A DNA stretch of 64,000 bases from PALSA-926 sp964476835 (GTDB taxonomy: Bacteria; Pseudomonadota; Alphaproteobacteria; Micavibrionales; UBA2020): the NCBI GenBank assembly GCA_964476835.1, contig CAYZCE010000010.1, positions 1-64,000 of the forward strand. The letters are read 5' to 3'. The notes under the pieces are model-generated. The model ran no database searches. It was not told where the DNA came from and worked only from the letters and a program-made list of their open reading frames with translations. The translations under genes and the position numbers were made by a program. Below are positions 43,665-54,500 of this stretch, piece by piece. Numbering within the stretch: position 1 is the first letter of the stretch; every line of letters starts with the position of its first letter.

Positions 43665-46600
43665 ATGAGAAAAACGGTATCGAAGAAAAAGAACGCTCTG
43701 GTCTTCACGACTGCCTTGGCCACGGCTCTCTTCGCATACGGTCGACGCGCTTACGCGGATTGCACTATTCAATCTTCGCCGGATTACCTTTGCAGCGGTG
43801 CGACGACCACCTCGCAAACCGCTTCGGTGAATGACGCGCACGTCTATACCGACAATACTTTCAACCTGAACGTGTCCACCGGCAACGGCATCACCATCAG
43901 CGGCGCGGGCGCGATCTCGTTTACAGACACCAATCATTCGTCGATGAGCGCCATCGGCGACGGACTGACGATTTCCTCTACCGCTGACAACGGCATGACC
44001 GCCGGCAGCGTCGACGTCGACATCAACGGCGACCTTTCCACCGGCGGCTTCGCCATTAACGCCCACAACGGCGGCAGCGGCGCGCTGACGATCGCATCGA
44101 CCGGCGACATCCTCAGCGACAGCGTGCCCATCTTCGCCGTCAACAGCGCCGCCGGCACCGACCTGACCATCAAGGTCGCCGACGTCGAAGGCCATTTCGG
44201 GGGCGGCAGCAACTATGGCGCCATCCACGCCACCAACAACGGCAGCGGCGACCTGTATATCGGCTCTACGGGAGACGTCTACGGCGGCCGCAACGGCATC
44301 GCCGCGTTCAATTACAACGCCGGCAACGGCGACCTGATCATCGACGTCGATGGCAACGTGACGGGCCACAATTACCGTGGCATCGACGCACGCCAGCGCA
44401 GCACGGGCGACCTGTCCATCACTGTCGGCGGCGACATCACGGCACACGAGCATGGGATCGTCGCGCGCAACCTCGCGACCAGCGGCGGGATGTACATCGA
44501 CGTCGAGGGCGACATCAATGCCGACAGCATGGGCATTGTCGCCCTTCAGCGCGGCACCGGCCCGCTTGAGATCAACACAGCCGGCCATATCACCGGCACG
44601 CTCGGCATCCGCGCACTGGTTTATGCGGCCTCGAGCACCTATATCCACGTGAACGACATCACCGCCACGACATCGAGCGGCATCTATGTGCGCAACTACA
44701 GCGGCACAATGGACATCCTCGTCGACGGCGACATCAACGCCTACCAGAGCGGCGTCCAGGTCCAGAGCATCAGCAGCGACGCAGGCGACGTGACCGTTAC
44801 GACCGCCGCCGGCAGTTCCGTCACATCCACCTACGGCAACGGCGTGTTCGTACAGAACGTGGGCGCTGGCGCAACCACCCTGAACATCAATGGCGACGTT
44901 TACGGCTACAGCGTAGCCGTGGGCGCCGGCAGCACCAGCGGGAAGGCGATGACGATCAACGTCGCCAAGGGCGTCTCGGTCGAAGGGCATAACGCCATGG
45001 GCATCTACGCCGGCAATATCGGCAGCTCGCTCGCGATCACCATCGGCGCAGGCGCTACGGTGACCGGCGCTTCCGGCGGCGCGATCTCCGACTCATACAG
45101 CGGCGGCCATATCGACACCGCCGGCACCATCACGGGTACGACAGGCACGGCAATAAGCCTCAGCCTGCTATCGTCGGAGATGGATATCAACATCCTTGGC
45201 GGGCAGATTGTCGGCGATGTCGTCGACGATGCGCCGACCAACGGCTATTCGACCGTCAACGTCGCGGCCAATTTCACGTCCGAAGGCAACTTCTACGTGT
45301 CCAACTTCAACGTCGCCAAGGGCATGACCTTCACGCTCGGCAACGGCTTCACGGTCGACGCCAGCAACGGCATCGACGTTTCCGGCACGTTCCTCACGCC
45401 TGACGTTTCCTCCATCACCGGCGACGTCGACGTGCTCGCCACCGGCTTGCTCGACGTGCGCGCCGCGACCGGCATCACAGGCAGCCTTGCCAACAACGGC
45501 GCCGTTTCCATCGCTTCCGGCACCACGCTCTCGACCGACACGATGCAGGCAGGCAAGGGCACGCTGACTTTCGGCGTCGTCTCCGCCGCCGATCACGGCG
45601 CACTGGTCATCAACAACGGCGCAGCCAACCTGACGGGACAAAAGGTCGTCATCGACCTTGCTTCCGTCAACACCGTCGACGCCTCGACCAAGTTCCTGCT
45701 CATCGACGGCGATGCAACCGCTATCGGCGGCCCCGGTTCCAACGGCACCAAGGTCGCGGACAATTCGCTGGCGTGGGATTTCACCATGATCAACGGCGCC
45801 GGCATCACCAATGATAGCGACATCTTCCTCATGGCCTCGAAGGCGACATTCGGCAGCACGCCGAACGACGCAAGCGCCGGCGATGCGCTTATCTCCCTCG
45901 ACGGCACGTCGGATCCGGAACTGTCGGGCATCCTCGACAACCTGACCAACGCCACCACGCCGGCGGAACAGGCCGCCATCATCGAGGCCGTGCAGCCCGC
46001 CATGGACGGCGCAAACGTCACGGCGACGCTGACCTTCGCCGACAGCGCCATGAACCTGACCGGCGAGCGCCTGCGCGACCTACGCATGGGCGATAGCGGA
46101 ACGACAGGCGTTTCCGCCGGTACTGCCGGCCTCGGCAACCGCAGCTGGGTGCAGGTGACGGGCTGGGACGCCAACCAGGGCCGCCGCGACGGCATCGCCG
46201 GATACGACGCGACCACCTTCGCCGCGACCATGGGCGCGGATACCGAGAAGCTGCTGCCGCACGGCATCGTCGGCCTCGCGTTCAGCTACGGCACGACGAA
46301 CATCAATTCGCGCAACGTCACGCGCACGGGCACCGACATCGACAGCTACCAGCTGACGCTCTACAGCGACTACAGCTGGGGCAAGGGCTATTACCTGACG
46401 AGCATGGCGGGCTATGCCTTCAACACGAACTCGACGGTGCGCCACGACGTCGGCGGCACGCCGGGCCTCACGGCCTATGGCGACTTCAATTCGCAGCAGG
46501 TCGCGCTGCGCGCCGAGACGGGACGCGCGTACCAGACGCAAGGCTTCTTCCTGACGCCGATGGCGCTGGCAGACTGGGTCTATTACAAGGCCGACGATTA

Positions 46601-46973
46601 CAGCGAAACCGGCGCGGGCGGGGCAGGGCTGCATGTCGCCAGCAAGGGGCTCAACGCCCTCGACCTCGGCGTCGGCGGCAAAGCCGCGATGAATTTCAAC
46701 GGCGGCGACGGCTCGCGCCTGACGCCGGAAATCAGCGCCGCTTATCGCTATGACGTGCTCGGCGACAACCTCGAAACCTCTTCAAGCTTCCTCGGCGGCG
46801 GTCCTGCGTTCAAGGGCGAGAGCCCCAATCCCGCACGCCACAAGGTGACGCTGGGCGCGCAGCTGAAGTACTATAGCGCCGACAACCTCGAGCTGACGGC
46901 CGCCTACAACTTCGACATCAAGCAAGACTACATCGCCAACGCAGCGCTGCTGCGGGCGGGTTGGAAGTTCTGA
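43665..46973 (+). CDS. Autotransporter 2 (type Va secretion, beta-helix passenger), 1102 aa
   Basis: The same design as autotransporter 1: a basic N-region (MRKTVSKKKNALVFTTALAT), then ALFAYGRRAYA at the predicted cleavage site, and a Cys-Cys block (CTIQSSPDYLCSGATT). The passenger (about 50-500) has rungs such as GDLSITVGGDITAHEHGIVA. A junction block (GGQIVGDVVDDAPTNGYSTV, NFTSEGNFYVSNFNVAKG) leads to a linker, and the barrel is about 824-1102 (SWVQVTGWDANQGRRDGIAGY), ending in the AGWKF signal with a final Phe. The start is uncertain: 43665 lacks a close Shine-Dalgarno (GAGG is 14 bases away), and 43623 has none. No catalytic motif is seen. Confidence 0.9.
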   Translation: MRKTVSKKKNALVFTTALATALFAYGRRAYADCTIQSSPDYLCSGATTTSQTASVNDAHVYTDNTFNLNVSTGNGITISGAGAISFTDTNHSSMSAIGDGLTISSTADNGMTAGSVDVDINGDLSTGGFAINAHNGGSGALTIASTGDILSDSVPIFAVNSAAGTDLTIKVADVEGHFGGGSNYGAIHATNNGSGDLYIGSTGDVYGGRNGIAAFNYNAGNGDLIIDVDGNVTGHNYRGIDARQRSTGDLSITVGGDITAHEHGIVARNLATSGGMYIDVEGDINADSMGIVALQRGTGPLEINTAGHITGTLGIRALVYAASSTYIHVNDITATTSSGIYVRNYSGTMDILVDGDINAYQSGVQVQSISSDAGDVTVTTAAGSSVTSTYGNGVFVQNVGAGATTLNINGDVYGYSVAVGAGSTSGKAMTINVAKGVSVEGHNAMGIYAGNIGSSLAITIGAGATVTGASGGAISDSYSGGHIDTAGTITGTTGTAISLSLLSSEMDINILGGQIVGDVVDDAPTNGYSTVNVAANFTSEGNFYVSNFNVAKGMTFTLGNGFTVDASNGIDVSGTFLTPDVSSITGDVDVLATGLLDVRAATGITGSLANNGAVSIASGTTLSTDTMQAGKGTLTFGVVSAADHGALVINNGAANLTGQKVVIDLASVNTVDASTKFLLIDGDATAIGGPGSNGTKVADNSLAWDFTMINGAGITNDSDIFLMASKATFGSTPNDASAGDALISLDGTSDPELSGILDNLTNATTPAEQAAIIEAVQPAMDGANVTATLTFADSAMNLTGERLRDLRMGDSGTTGVSAGTAGLGNRSWVQVTGWDANQGRRDGIAGYDATTFAATMGADTEKLLPHGIVGLAFSYGTTNINSRNVTRTGTDIDSYQLTLYSDYSWGKGYYLTSMAGYAFNTNSTVRHDVGGTPGLTAYGDFNSQQVALRAETGRAYQTQGFFLTPMALADWVYYKADDYSETGAGGAGLHVASKGLNALDLGVGGKAAMNFNGGDGSRLTPEISAAYRYDVLGDNLETSSSFLGGGPAFKGESPNPARHKVTLGAQLKYYSADNLELTAAYNFDIKQDYIANAALLRAGWKF

Positions 46974-47000
46974 CCTTTTCCGGCGTTTCGGGATAGGGGT

Positions 47001-47074
47001 TGGAGGCACGGGCCGGAATCGAACCGGCATTCAAGGATTTGCAGTCCTCTGCATCACCACTCTGCCACCGCGCC
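47001..47074 (-). tRNA. tRNA-Cys (anticodon GCA)
   Basis: On the minus strand: acceptor GGCGCGG/CCGTGCC (one G-U), D-arm GCAG/TTGC-type, anticodon stem GAGGA/TCCTT with loop CTGCAAA (GCA), T-arm with GGTTCGATTCC, encoded TCCA. It lies 27 bases after autotransporter 2. Confidence 0.94.
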
Positions 47075-47095
47075 ATCGCTTGCTGTGGAGGGATT

Positions 47096-47125
47096 GGTAT
47101 ACATGGCTTTGCGCGGCGCGGTCAA
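47096..47125 (-). promoter_or_regulatory. Promoter for tRNA-Cys
   Basis: On the minus strand TTGACC (47125-47120), an 18-base spacer and TATACC (47101-47096) lie 21 bases before the tRNA 5' end. Confidence 0.5.
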
Positions 47126-47219
47126 GATTTCATGGCCGCAAGAATCCGCTTTGTGGATGGCAGGGAAGGTGTAGAATAGCAAATAGGCCGCTAAAGCATT
47201 GATATATAAGGTTAAATAA

Positions 47220-47885
47220 ATGAAGCAATACCTTGAACTGCAACGAAAAAACATGGTTGAAGGGCAGGTGTTGCCGAACAAGGTCACCGGCACCGCGCTG
47301 CTGCAGGCGATGCTGAGCCTTCCGCGCGAAGACTTCCTGCCGCCGCATCTGGCGAGCGTCGCTTATGCGGATGTCACGCTAGACCTCGGGCATGGACGCC
47401 ATATGTTATCGCCGATGACGCTCGCGCGCCTGATCGAGGCGGCCGCCGTGGAGCCCACCGACCATATCCTCGATATTGGTTGTGGCACGGGGTATTCTTC
47501 TGCTATCTTAGGTTGCATGGGGGAAGTCGTGACAGGTCTCGAACAGGATAAGGCGATGGCGGCGGCGGGCGTGCATATGCTCGGCCAACTCGACATCCAG
47601 AACGCGCACGTCATCCATCAAGGCGACTGGCATCAGGGCTACGCCAAGAAGGCGCCTTATGACGTCGTCCTCATCAACGGCGCCGTCGCGGCGGTGCCGG
47701 GAAAGATCTTCTCCCAGCTGGCCGACGGCGGGCGCGTGGCGACCGTGATCGCGCACGACAGCCGCATGGGCACGGCCATCCTCATCACCCGCAAGGGCGA
47801 CACGTACGAAACGCAATACCTCTTCGACGCCGCGACGCCGTTCCTCTCCGGATTTGAAAATAAAAAAGGGTTCACCTTCCAATGA
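47220..47885 (+). CDS. pcm: Protein-L-isoaspartate O-methyltransferase family protein
   Basis: This 221-residue SAM-dependent methyltransferase has the N-terminal RKNMVEGQVLPNKVTGTALL, the Pcm-type YADVTLDLGHGRHMLSPMTLA, motif I HILDIGCGTGYSSAILG, the acidic post-I EVVTGLEQDKAM, and motif II PYDVVLINGAVAAVP. Alphaproteobacterial Pcm homologues next to tolC form a divergent branch, so repair of isoaspartyl residues is the family role but not proven here. The stop overlaps the tolC start by 4 bases. Confidence 0.88.
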   Translation: MKQYLELQRKNMVEGQVLPNKVTGTALLQAMLSLPREDFLPPHLASVAYADVTLDLGHGRHMLSPMTLARLIEAAAVEPTDHILDIGCGTGYSSAILGCMGEVVTGLEQDKAMAAAGVHMLGQLDIQNAHVIHQGDWHQGYAKKAPYDVVLINGAVAAVPGKIFSQLADGGRVATVIAHDSRMGTAILITRKGDTYETQYLFDAATPFLSGFENKKGFTFQ

Positions 47886-49318
47886 TGCAGAAAAAGGCAC
47901 TTTCACTCGTTTCCGTCCTGCTGCCGCTGATGCTTGCAGGGCAGGCTGGTGCCGTCACCGCGCCGCCGCCCGTGACGTCGACGGCGCCGGTCATCATCCC
48001 GACCGCGCAGCCGCCGGCGCCGGCCCTGACGCCCGCGCCGCCCGCACCCGCGACCGTGCAGCCGGGCGTCACGCTGAACGCCGCGCTGGCCGAGGCCTAT
48101 CGCCGCAACCCCGACCTGCAGGCCGCGCGCGCGCAACTCAAGAGCATCGACGAAAACCATGCGCAGGCCGCCGCCGGTTTCAAGCCCTCGCTCAACACCA
48201 GCGCCGACTACACCTCGACGCACGCCAAGTACGACACCTACAGCGAGAACAGCGACGCCAAAACGCTGGCGCTCGGCCTCACGCAGTCGCTCTATAGCGG
48301 CGGCTCGACGGTGGCCGGCGTGGAACAGGCCGACAACCAGATCCGCGCCGCGCAATCGCGCCTGCTGCAAACCGAGCAGGGCGTCCTGCTGGATGCCGTG
48401 ACCGCTTACATGAACCTCGTGCGCGACACGCAGATCCTGCAGCTGAACCTCAATAACGAGAACGTCCTTTCGCAGCACCTGAACGCGTCGCAGGAACGCT
48501 TTCGCCTCGGCGACATCACCAAGACGGACGTGAGCCAGGCGGAATCCCGCCTCGCGCGCGCCACGGCCAACCGCATCGCCGCCGAAAGCAACCTCAAGAA
48601 AAGCCGCGCCTTCTTCGAGCGCGTGATCGGCCTGGCACCGCTCGACCTGCAGGCGCCGGCCGTGCTTGCGCTCCCGTTGCCGAGGAACGCGGACGAGGCG
48701 GTACAGGTCGCCGAGAAGAACAACCCCGCGATTTCCTACGCGCGCTATACCGAAAACGCGGCCAAGAGCGCGACCCGCGCCATCGAAGGCACCAACCTGC
48801 CGCAAATCGACCTCTCGATGGGCGTGTCGAAGATATATGACCCGCTCAGCAACAACATCAATTCCGACGACGAGACGGCGCAGTCGATCGGCATCCGCGC
48901 GACGTTGCCGCTCTATACCGGCGGCAGCACGGCCTCGCGCATCCGCCAGTCGAAGCAGACCGAGAACCAGCTCCGCATGCAGACCCGCAGCGCGGAGCGC
49001 AACGTGCGCGAAGACGTCGTTTCCGCCTGGGAGACACTGGCCGCCGCCCGCGCCGAAAGCCAGGCGCGGCATACGCAGATCACCGCTTCCAAGCTGGCGC
49101 TCGACGGCGTGCAGGTCGAGGCCGATTTCGGCTCGCGCACCACGCTCGACTTGCTGGACGCGGAGCAGGAGTACCTCGACGCGCAAGTCGCCCTCGTGAC
49201 GGCGGATACTGACCAGACGGTCGCTTCCTACGGCCTCCTGTCGGCCGTCGGCTCGCTGACGGCGCAAAATCTCGGCCTCGATGTGCCCATCTACAATCCG
49301 CAAAGTTTACAGAATTAA
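47882..49318 (+). CDS. tolC: TolC-family outer membrane channel protein
   Basis: The 478-residue protein has a signal peptide (MMQKKALSLVSVLLPLMLAG, cut about residue 25) and a Pro/Ala/Thr-rich spacer of about 35 residues. Two homologous TolC halves follow: first LNAALAEAYRRNPDLQAARA with the ALGLTQSLYSGG barrel strand, second with ISYARYTENAAKSATRAIEG and GIRATLPLYTGGSTASRIRQ. TolC trimers form the outer-membrane exit duct for type I secretion and efflux pumps, and could serve the ABC exporter encoded at 13.5 kb, although no membrane-fusion protein is nearby. It is coupled to pcm, the usual alphaproteobacterial order. Confidence 0.95.
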   Translation: MMQKKALSLVSVLLPLMLAGQAGAVTAPPPVTSTAPVIIPTAQPPAPALTPAPPAPATVQPGVTLNAALAEAYRRNPDLQAARAQLKSIDENHAQAAAGFKPSLNTSADYTSTHAKYDTYSENSDAKTLALGLTQSLYSGGSTVAGVEQADNQIRAAQSRLLQTEQGVLLDAVTAYMNLVRDTQILQLNLNNENVLSQHLNASQERFRLGDITKTDVSQAESRLARATANRIAAESNLKKSRAFFERVIGLAPLDLQAPAVLALPLPRNADEAVQVAEKNNPAISYARYTENAAKSATRAIEGTNLPQIDLSMGVSKIYDPLSNNINSDDETAQSIGIRATLPLYTGGSTASRIRQSKQTENQLRMQTRSAERNVREDVVSAWETLAAARAESQARHTQITASKLALDGVQVEADFGSRTTLDLLDAEQEYLDAQVALVTADTDQTVASYGLLSAVGSLTAQNLGLDVPIYNPQSLQN

Positions 49319-49444
49319 TCCAGCAATTTCAGAGCTATAGTTTTGCGGTGCAATTCCAGCCACATGCCGGAATAAACTGACTCGCCTTTTTAAACGTGAT
49401 ATCCTAAAAAGGTAGAGTAGTTGAACTTCCTTTCGCGCGCGGAC

Positions 49445-50002
49445 ATGGCAAACGTCAAGAAATCAGAGCAGGAACCGTCCATCGAGGAAATTCTGGAATC
49501 GATCCGCCAGATCATTTCCGACGACGGCGAGACCGCACCGCAAGGCAATGCCACCGCTGACGACGACGAAAACGTCCTCGACCTGACCGAGCAACTCGAC
49601 GGCCCGCCGCTGGCGATCGACATGGTCGAGCCGCCTGCAGCACCGCAACCCGAACCTCAACCAGAGCCGCCCGCACCGGAGCCTCAAGCTGCCGCTCCGG
49701 CGCCTGCGCCGATCCCGGAACAACCCCCAGCAATGGATGTCCCCATGACCGACAACGCGAACAGCCTGATGTCCGATCAAACCGCCTCGGCCGCGACGGA
49801 AACGCTGGCGAAACTGATGGCCGGCAACGTCAGCATCGAGAAGGACACCGTCGGCACGCCGGGCAAGGTCACGCTGGAAGAGATCACCACCGAGCTGCTG
49901 CGCCCGCTGCTGAAATCCTGGCTCGACCAGAACCTGCCGGGCATCATCGAAAAGCTCGTCCAGCGCGAAATCGAGAAGCTCTCGCGTCGCGCAGGAAGCT
50001 AA
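49445..50002 (+). CDS. popZ: Polar organizing protein PopZ (DUF2497)
   Basis: The 185-residue protein has the PopZ layout: an N-terminal helix EPSIEEILESIRQIISDDGE that recruits client proteins, an acidic Pro/Glu/Ala-rich disordered linker (about 45-110), and the C-terminal oligomerisation helices (VTLEEITTELLRPLLKSWLD, LPGIIEKLVQREIEKLSRRA). PopZ forms a cell-pole condensate that anchors the chromosome origin and signalling proteins. The start at 49445 (MANVKK) is chosen by similarity; a TTG at 49421 has a better ribosome site and would add 8 residues. It lies 100-odd bases after tolC. Confidence 0.92.
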   Translation: MANVKKSEQEPSIEEILESIRQIISDDGETAPQGNATADDDENVLDLTEQLDGPPLAIDMVEPPAAPQPEPQPEPPAPEPQAAAPAPAPIPEQPPAMDVPMTDNANSLMSDQTASAATETLAKLMAGNVSIEKDTVGTPGKVTLEEITTELLRPLLKSWLDQNLPGIIEKLVQREIEKLSRRAGS

Positions 50003-50019
50003 ATCTAAACCTTATTTAA

Positions 50020-50415
50020 TTAATTGAGCGTCCGAGCCATCTCCGGCGTATGCAGGGAGAAGGCGGGGATAGCGACGGTCAGTTGCGCGCCGTCGGATTT
50101 CTTCTGCATAGCGTAGGTGCCGGCCATGATGCCGCTCGGGGTCGCGAGCGGGGTGCCGCTGGTGTATTCGTAAGCCTCGCCGGGACGCAGCACCGGCTCT
50201 TCGCCGACGACGCCGGCGCCCTGCACCTCGTGCACGCGGCCGTAAGAGTCGGTGATCTTCCAGTGGCGCGACTTGAGCTGCAGAGTCTCGACGCCCTTGT
50301 TCTCGATGCGCACCTTGTAGGACCAGACGTAGACGCTCTGCTCCGGCTCTGACTCAGCGGCAAGATAGGTCGGTTCGACGGAAACCGTGACGTTGTCGGT
50401 GGTTGTGCTGTACAT
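50020..50415 (-). CDS. apaG: ApaG (DUF525) protein
   Basis: This 131-residue fibronectin III-like beta-sandwich has the ApaG hallmarks EQSVYVWSYKVRIENKGVET, LKSRHWKITDSYGRVHEVQG, the GVVGEEPVLRPGEAYEYTSG loop and GIMAGTYAM. The family is linked to Mg/Co tolerance and binds pyrophosphate; the mechanism is unclear. It lies 6 bases after the OmpA-family gene on the same strand, so co-transcription is likely. Confidence 0.95.
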   Translation of the reverse strand: MYSTTTDNVTVSVEPTYLAAESEPEQSVYVWSYKVRIENKGVETLQLKSRHWKITDSYGRVHEVQGAGVVGEEPVLRPGEAYEYTSGTPLATPSGIMAGTYAMQKKSDGAQLTVAIPAFSLHTPEMARTLN

Positions 50416-50421
50416 GCGGTA

Positions 50422-51426
50422 TTACTCGGCTTCGATGGTGATCTGCGCGCGGCGGTTGCCCGGCTCGCGCACGTTGTCGGGCGTCTTGACGAGCAGATCG
50501 TGCTCGCCATGGCCGATGGCCGTGATGATGTCGGCGGAGATGCCGCGCTGGATCAGCGCCGCTCGCACCGTCTGCGCGCGAGTGCTGGAGAGCGTCTGGT
50601 TGTACATCTCGCTGCCCGACGTGTCGGCATAGCCGCCGACGGCGACCTTCTTGAGCGAGGGGCGCGACTTCAGCTCGATCGCGACCGCGTCCAACACGCC
50701 GTTGGCATCTGTCGTCAGCGACGACTTGTTCCAGTCGAAGAAGACGAGGAACATCGCCTGTTGCGCCGGCGTCGTGGTGCCGTTCATCGCGGCGGAACCG
50801 GTCATGCCGATCGGGCCCGGCAGGTCGTAGTCGGATGCGCCGGAAGACGCAGAAGAGGAGGAAGCACTTGCCGCTGCAGCCGCTGCTGCACTGCCGGCGC
50901 CGGGCGCAGGCGCCGTGGCGGGCGGCGAGGCGGAAGGTTCATCGCCCATCGCCGTGCGCAAGAGGCGCATGGCGTTGCGGAACTGGCGCTTGCAGACCAC
51001 GTCGGCGTTCCAGTTGCGGCCTTGCTCGGCGACCCAGCAATCGAAACGGGATTGCGCGATGGCGGACTCGGCAGGCGCCATGTCGCGGCCGCCGCCTTCA
51101 AGCGCCTCGATGAGGCTCGCGCGGGAGAGGGTGGTCTCGACCGTGTCGCGGTCGCTCAGGTTCCAGTCGGTCGGCACTTCGGGCATCACGATGACACCGT
51201 CGGCAGAAGCGAGGCCCTTTTCGGCGAAGTGCTTCATGTCGCTATTGCCGATCAGGAAGCCCTGCATGCTGTCGGCGAGGTCCTTGTACTCCTGCGACAT
51301 GTAGCGCGTGAAGGGGGAGCCGACGGCCTGGCGCTTGTACAGCGTCAGCATTTCGCCGCGGCCGGAAGAGCAGGCGGCGAGCGCCGCCACCGCGGTCAGA
51401 ACGAGCATCCGGTTCATGAATTTCAT
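50422..51426 (-). CDS. OmpA-family peptidoglycan-binding lipoprotein
   Basis: The 334-residue protein starts at the ATG at 51426, with GGGAGG 10 bases upstream. Signal MKFMNRMLVLTAVAALAAC ends in a lipobox with Cys19. A middle domain of about 140 residues (two Cys, WNADVVCKRQFRN) and a Ser/Ala/Pro linker lead to the OmpA domain (about 220-334): FFDWNKSSLTTDANGVLDAV, the Asp of GGYADTSGSEMYNQ and the Arg of LSSTRAQTVRAAL that hold diaminopimelate, and NRRAQITIE at the end. It anchors the outer membrane to peptidoglycan. It is divergent from autotransporter 3 and followed by apaG. Confidence 0.92.
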   Translation of the reverse strand: MKFMNRMLVLTAVAALAACSSGRGEMLTLYKRQAVGSPFTRYMSQEYKDLADSMQGFLIGNSDMKHFAEKGLASADGVIVMPEVPTDWNLSDRDTVETTLSRASLIEALEGGGRDMAPAESAIAQSRFDCWVAEQGRNWNADVVCKRQFRNAMRLLRTAMGDEPSASPPATAPAPGAGSAAAAAAASASSSSASSGASDYDLPGPIGMTGSAAMNGTTTPAQQAMFLVFFDWNKSSLTTDANGVLDAVAIELKSRPSLKKVAVGGYADTSGSEMYNQTLSSTRAQTVRAALIQRGISADIITAIGHGEHDLLVKTPDNVREPGNRRAQITIEAE

Positions 51427-51579
51427 TGTCGCCAAGCCTCCCTGAAAAGCCTTACAGCCAGCTGATATCTTATCGGCAATCCGGCAGGCTTGGAAGCCTT
51501 TTCGGGATGGGCATTTTTATGAGAATTTAGGCACTATCTTTTGTTGCCAGCCTGCATCCGATGATCCACAATTAAGGGC

Positions 51580-54500
51580 ATGAAAACGTCGAAGATCAGG
51601 ACTCAACTGGCTGTTACCACTGCGATCGCTACCGCCCTGTTCGGCTACGGCGGACGGCGCGCCTACGCGGCCTGCGCGCAGACCGCAGCGCCCAATTATC
51701 TCTGCTCCGGCGCGGAAACGACGGCGCAGAACCTCCCTTACGACAACGCCAACGTCTATACCGACAACACTTTCAGCGTCACCGGCGCCAGCGGATACGC
51801 CATCAACATCTCGGCACAAGGCAACCTGGCCTTCACCGATACCTTCGCCGCGACGGTGACGGGCGACCAGGGCCTCCACGTCAACGTCACCGGCGACGAT
51901 CCCGACACCGGCCTTGTCAGCTCAATCATCATCACGGCTAACAGCCATATCTCGACCACGGCAGGCGCCGGTATCGTGGCGCAGAACCATGGCACGGGCG
52001 ATACCGACATCGACTTCGAAGGGCATATCTCCGCACATTCCACGGGCCTCTACGCCGCCAACAGCACGGGCGGCGGCGACCTCGGGATCAAGGTGGGCGC
52101 GACGGCCTATGTCTATTCGGATACGAGCACCGGCGTCTACGCCCACAACCACGGCCTCGGGTCGACCACGCTCGACATCTACGGCAAGGTCGCCGGCTAC
52201 AGCAACCCGGGCATCGAGGCGCACAACCTCGGCACCGACCTCACCATCAATGCGGCCACGGGCAGCGCCATCAAGTCACACAGCGGCGAAGGCATCCGCG
52301 CCGACAACCAGGGCAGCGGCGACCTTACTGTGTGGGTGGACAGCGATGTCTCCTCCGACCTCGGGCGCGGCATCCTCGCGGGCAACACGGGCGGCGACCT
52401 TTCCGTCACCGTCGGCTCGCACGGCGACGTCGAAGGCGGCGGCGACGACGGTATCCGCGCCAACCAGAACGGCACCGGCGCGGCATCGGTTAGCGTCAGC
52501 GACAACGGCTCGGTCTCTTCCGACGCAGCCGCCGGGATCATCATGTTCAACAACACCGGCGCGAGCGCCCTCATCCAGACCGGGCAGGGGACTTACGTCT
52601 CCGGCGCGACGGCCGGCATCACACTCTTGAGCTACACCGTCACGGCGACCGCGTCGGTAATCGTCGACGGCTACGTGCACGGCGGCACCTACGGCATCAT
52701 CGGCACGGCGCAAGGCGACGGCCTGAGCATCCTCGCCGACAACAGCAGCGACATCAACTCGGACGGCGTCGGCATTGCCGCGCAACTCATCAACACCGGC
52801 ACGGGCAAGCTCGACGTCACGGTCAACGGCATGCTCACCGCCGTCGGCAATGGCATATTCGCGAGCAACAGCACCGGTAGCGAACTGGACATCACGACCG
52901 ACGACGACAGCCTGGTAAAATCCACCGGCGCGGTCGGCATCTACGCCGTGAACACAAGCAGCGCCGCTTCCATGACGGTCAGCATCGACGGCGACGTCGA
53001 TGCCCACGATACCGCCATCTCGGCCGCCGACAACGCCGCCGACATCATCATCAAGACCGGCGCGAAAAGCATCATTTCGTCCGATACCGGCTACGGCATC
53101 CACGCCGTCAACCAGAACACCGGCGACCTATCGATCACCGTCGGCTACGCACTTACGTCTTACAAGCAAGGCATCTTCGCCCACGGTTACGCCCACCACC
53201 TTTTAGTCTATGTGGACGAAGACGCCACGATCACCTCCACCCATAGCATCGGTATCGATGCCTACAACAAAGGGATCGGCGCGACGTACCTCAACATCGA
53301 CGGCGACATCGACAGCCTGCAGCACGGCATCAAGGCCTTGAATGCGGGCAACACTGGCAACTTGACGATTTATCAGGGCCAGTACAGCGACATCACGTCG
53401 TCGAAGCAAGGGGGCATCTTCGCCGGCAACAAGGGAACCAGCGGCATAAGCCTAAACCTCTACGGCACCATCGAATCCTATAGCGAAGGCGCCTATGCCT
53501 ACGTCAAGGGCCCGGCCGGCGTCTTCGTCACGACCGGCAAATACAGTTCCATTACATCGGCGCACAGCGACGGCATCTCCGCGCACAACTTCGGCCACGG
53601 CGGCTCCACTTACGTCACCGTCGGCGGTGAAGTGTCCGGCTACAGCAACGCCATCAACGTCTCCAACAGCTATTCCGACAGCGGCAATATCACCGTGCTG
53701 ATGCAGGGCGACAGCGCTGCCACGTCCGCCCAGGGCAACGGCATCTTCCTCTCCAACAACGGCGCAGGGAAGGCGTCCCTGTCAATCTATGGCTCGATCG
53801 ACGCCTACAGCACTGGCATCTACGCCTATGCCAGCGGCAGCGAACTGACGATCACGACGGGCAGCGCCAGCGACATCAGCTCGTCGAACACGCACGCCAT
53901 CAACGCGAAGAACAAGGGCATAGGCGCCTTGTCTGTGGATATCGGCCATACGGTCGAAGCCTACGACAGCGGCGTTTACGCACGTAACTACGGCACCACG
54001 CTGACGGTGACGACTGAAGAAGGCAGTTCAATCACTGCGTCGAACGGTTATGCCATCCGCACCTTCAACCACGGCACCGGCGGCACATCTCTCGACATCG
54101 GCGGCACGCTGAGCGGCGCAGGCAACGCCATTTATGCCTTCGACGACAGCGCCGCCGGCGGCGTGACCGTCACGACAGGCAAGTACAGCTCCATCACTTC
54201 GGCCACAAACGGTGGCATTCATATCTTCAACCAGGGCGATACCGGGAAAACCGTCGCCACGCTCGACGGCTATATCAGCGGCGTACAGGACGGCGTTTCG
54301 GTCTGGCAATACAGCACCGGCACGACTGACGTCTCGGTCGGCGCAGACGGCTATATCGTCGCCACCGGTGGCATCGGCCTCGTCGTCCAGCGCTACGCGG
54401 CCAGCGCAACAACTGTTACGGTTGAAGGAAAAATAGATGGGAGCAGTGGCGCTCTCGCCGTCACCACGACGACCGCAGGCGACGTGACCATCAAGCTCGC

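Noticed and set aside
43355..47220. Genomic island bounded by tRNA-Asn and tRNA-Cys
   Set aside because: Both tRNA genes are intact with their own promoters; no duplicated tRNA ends, integrase or composition shift is visible.
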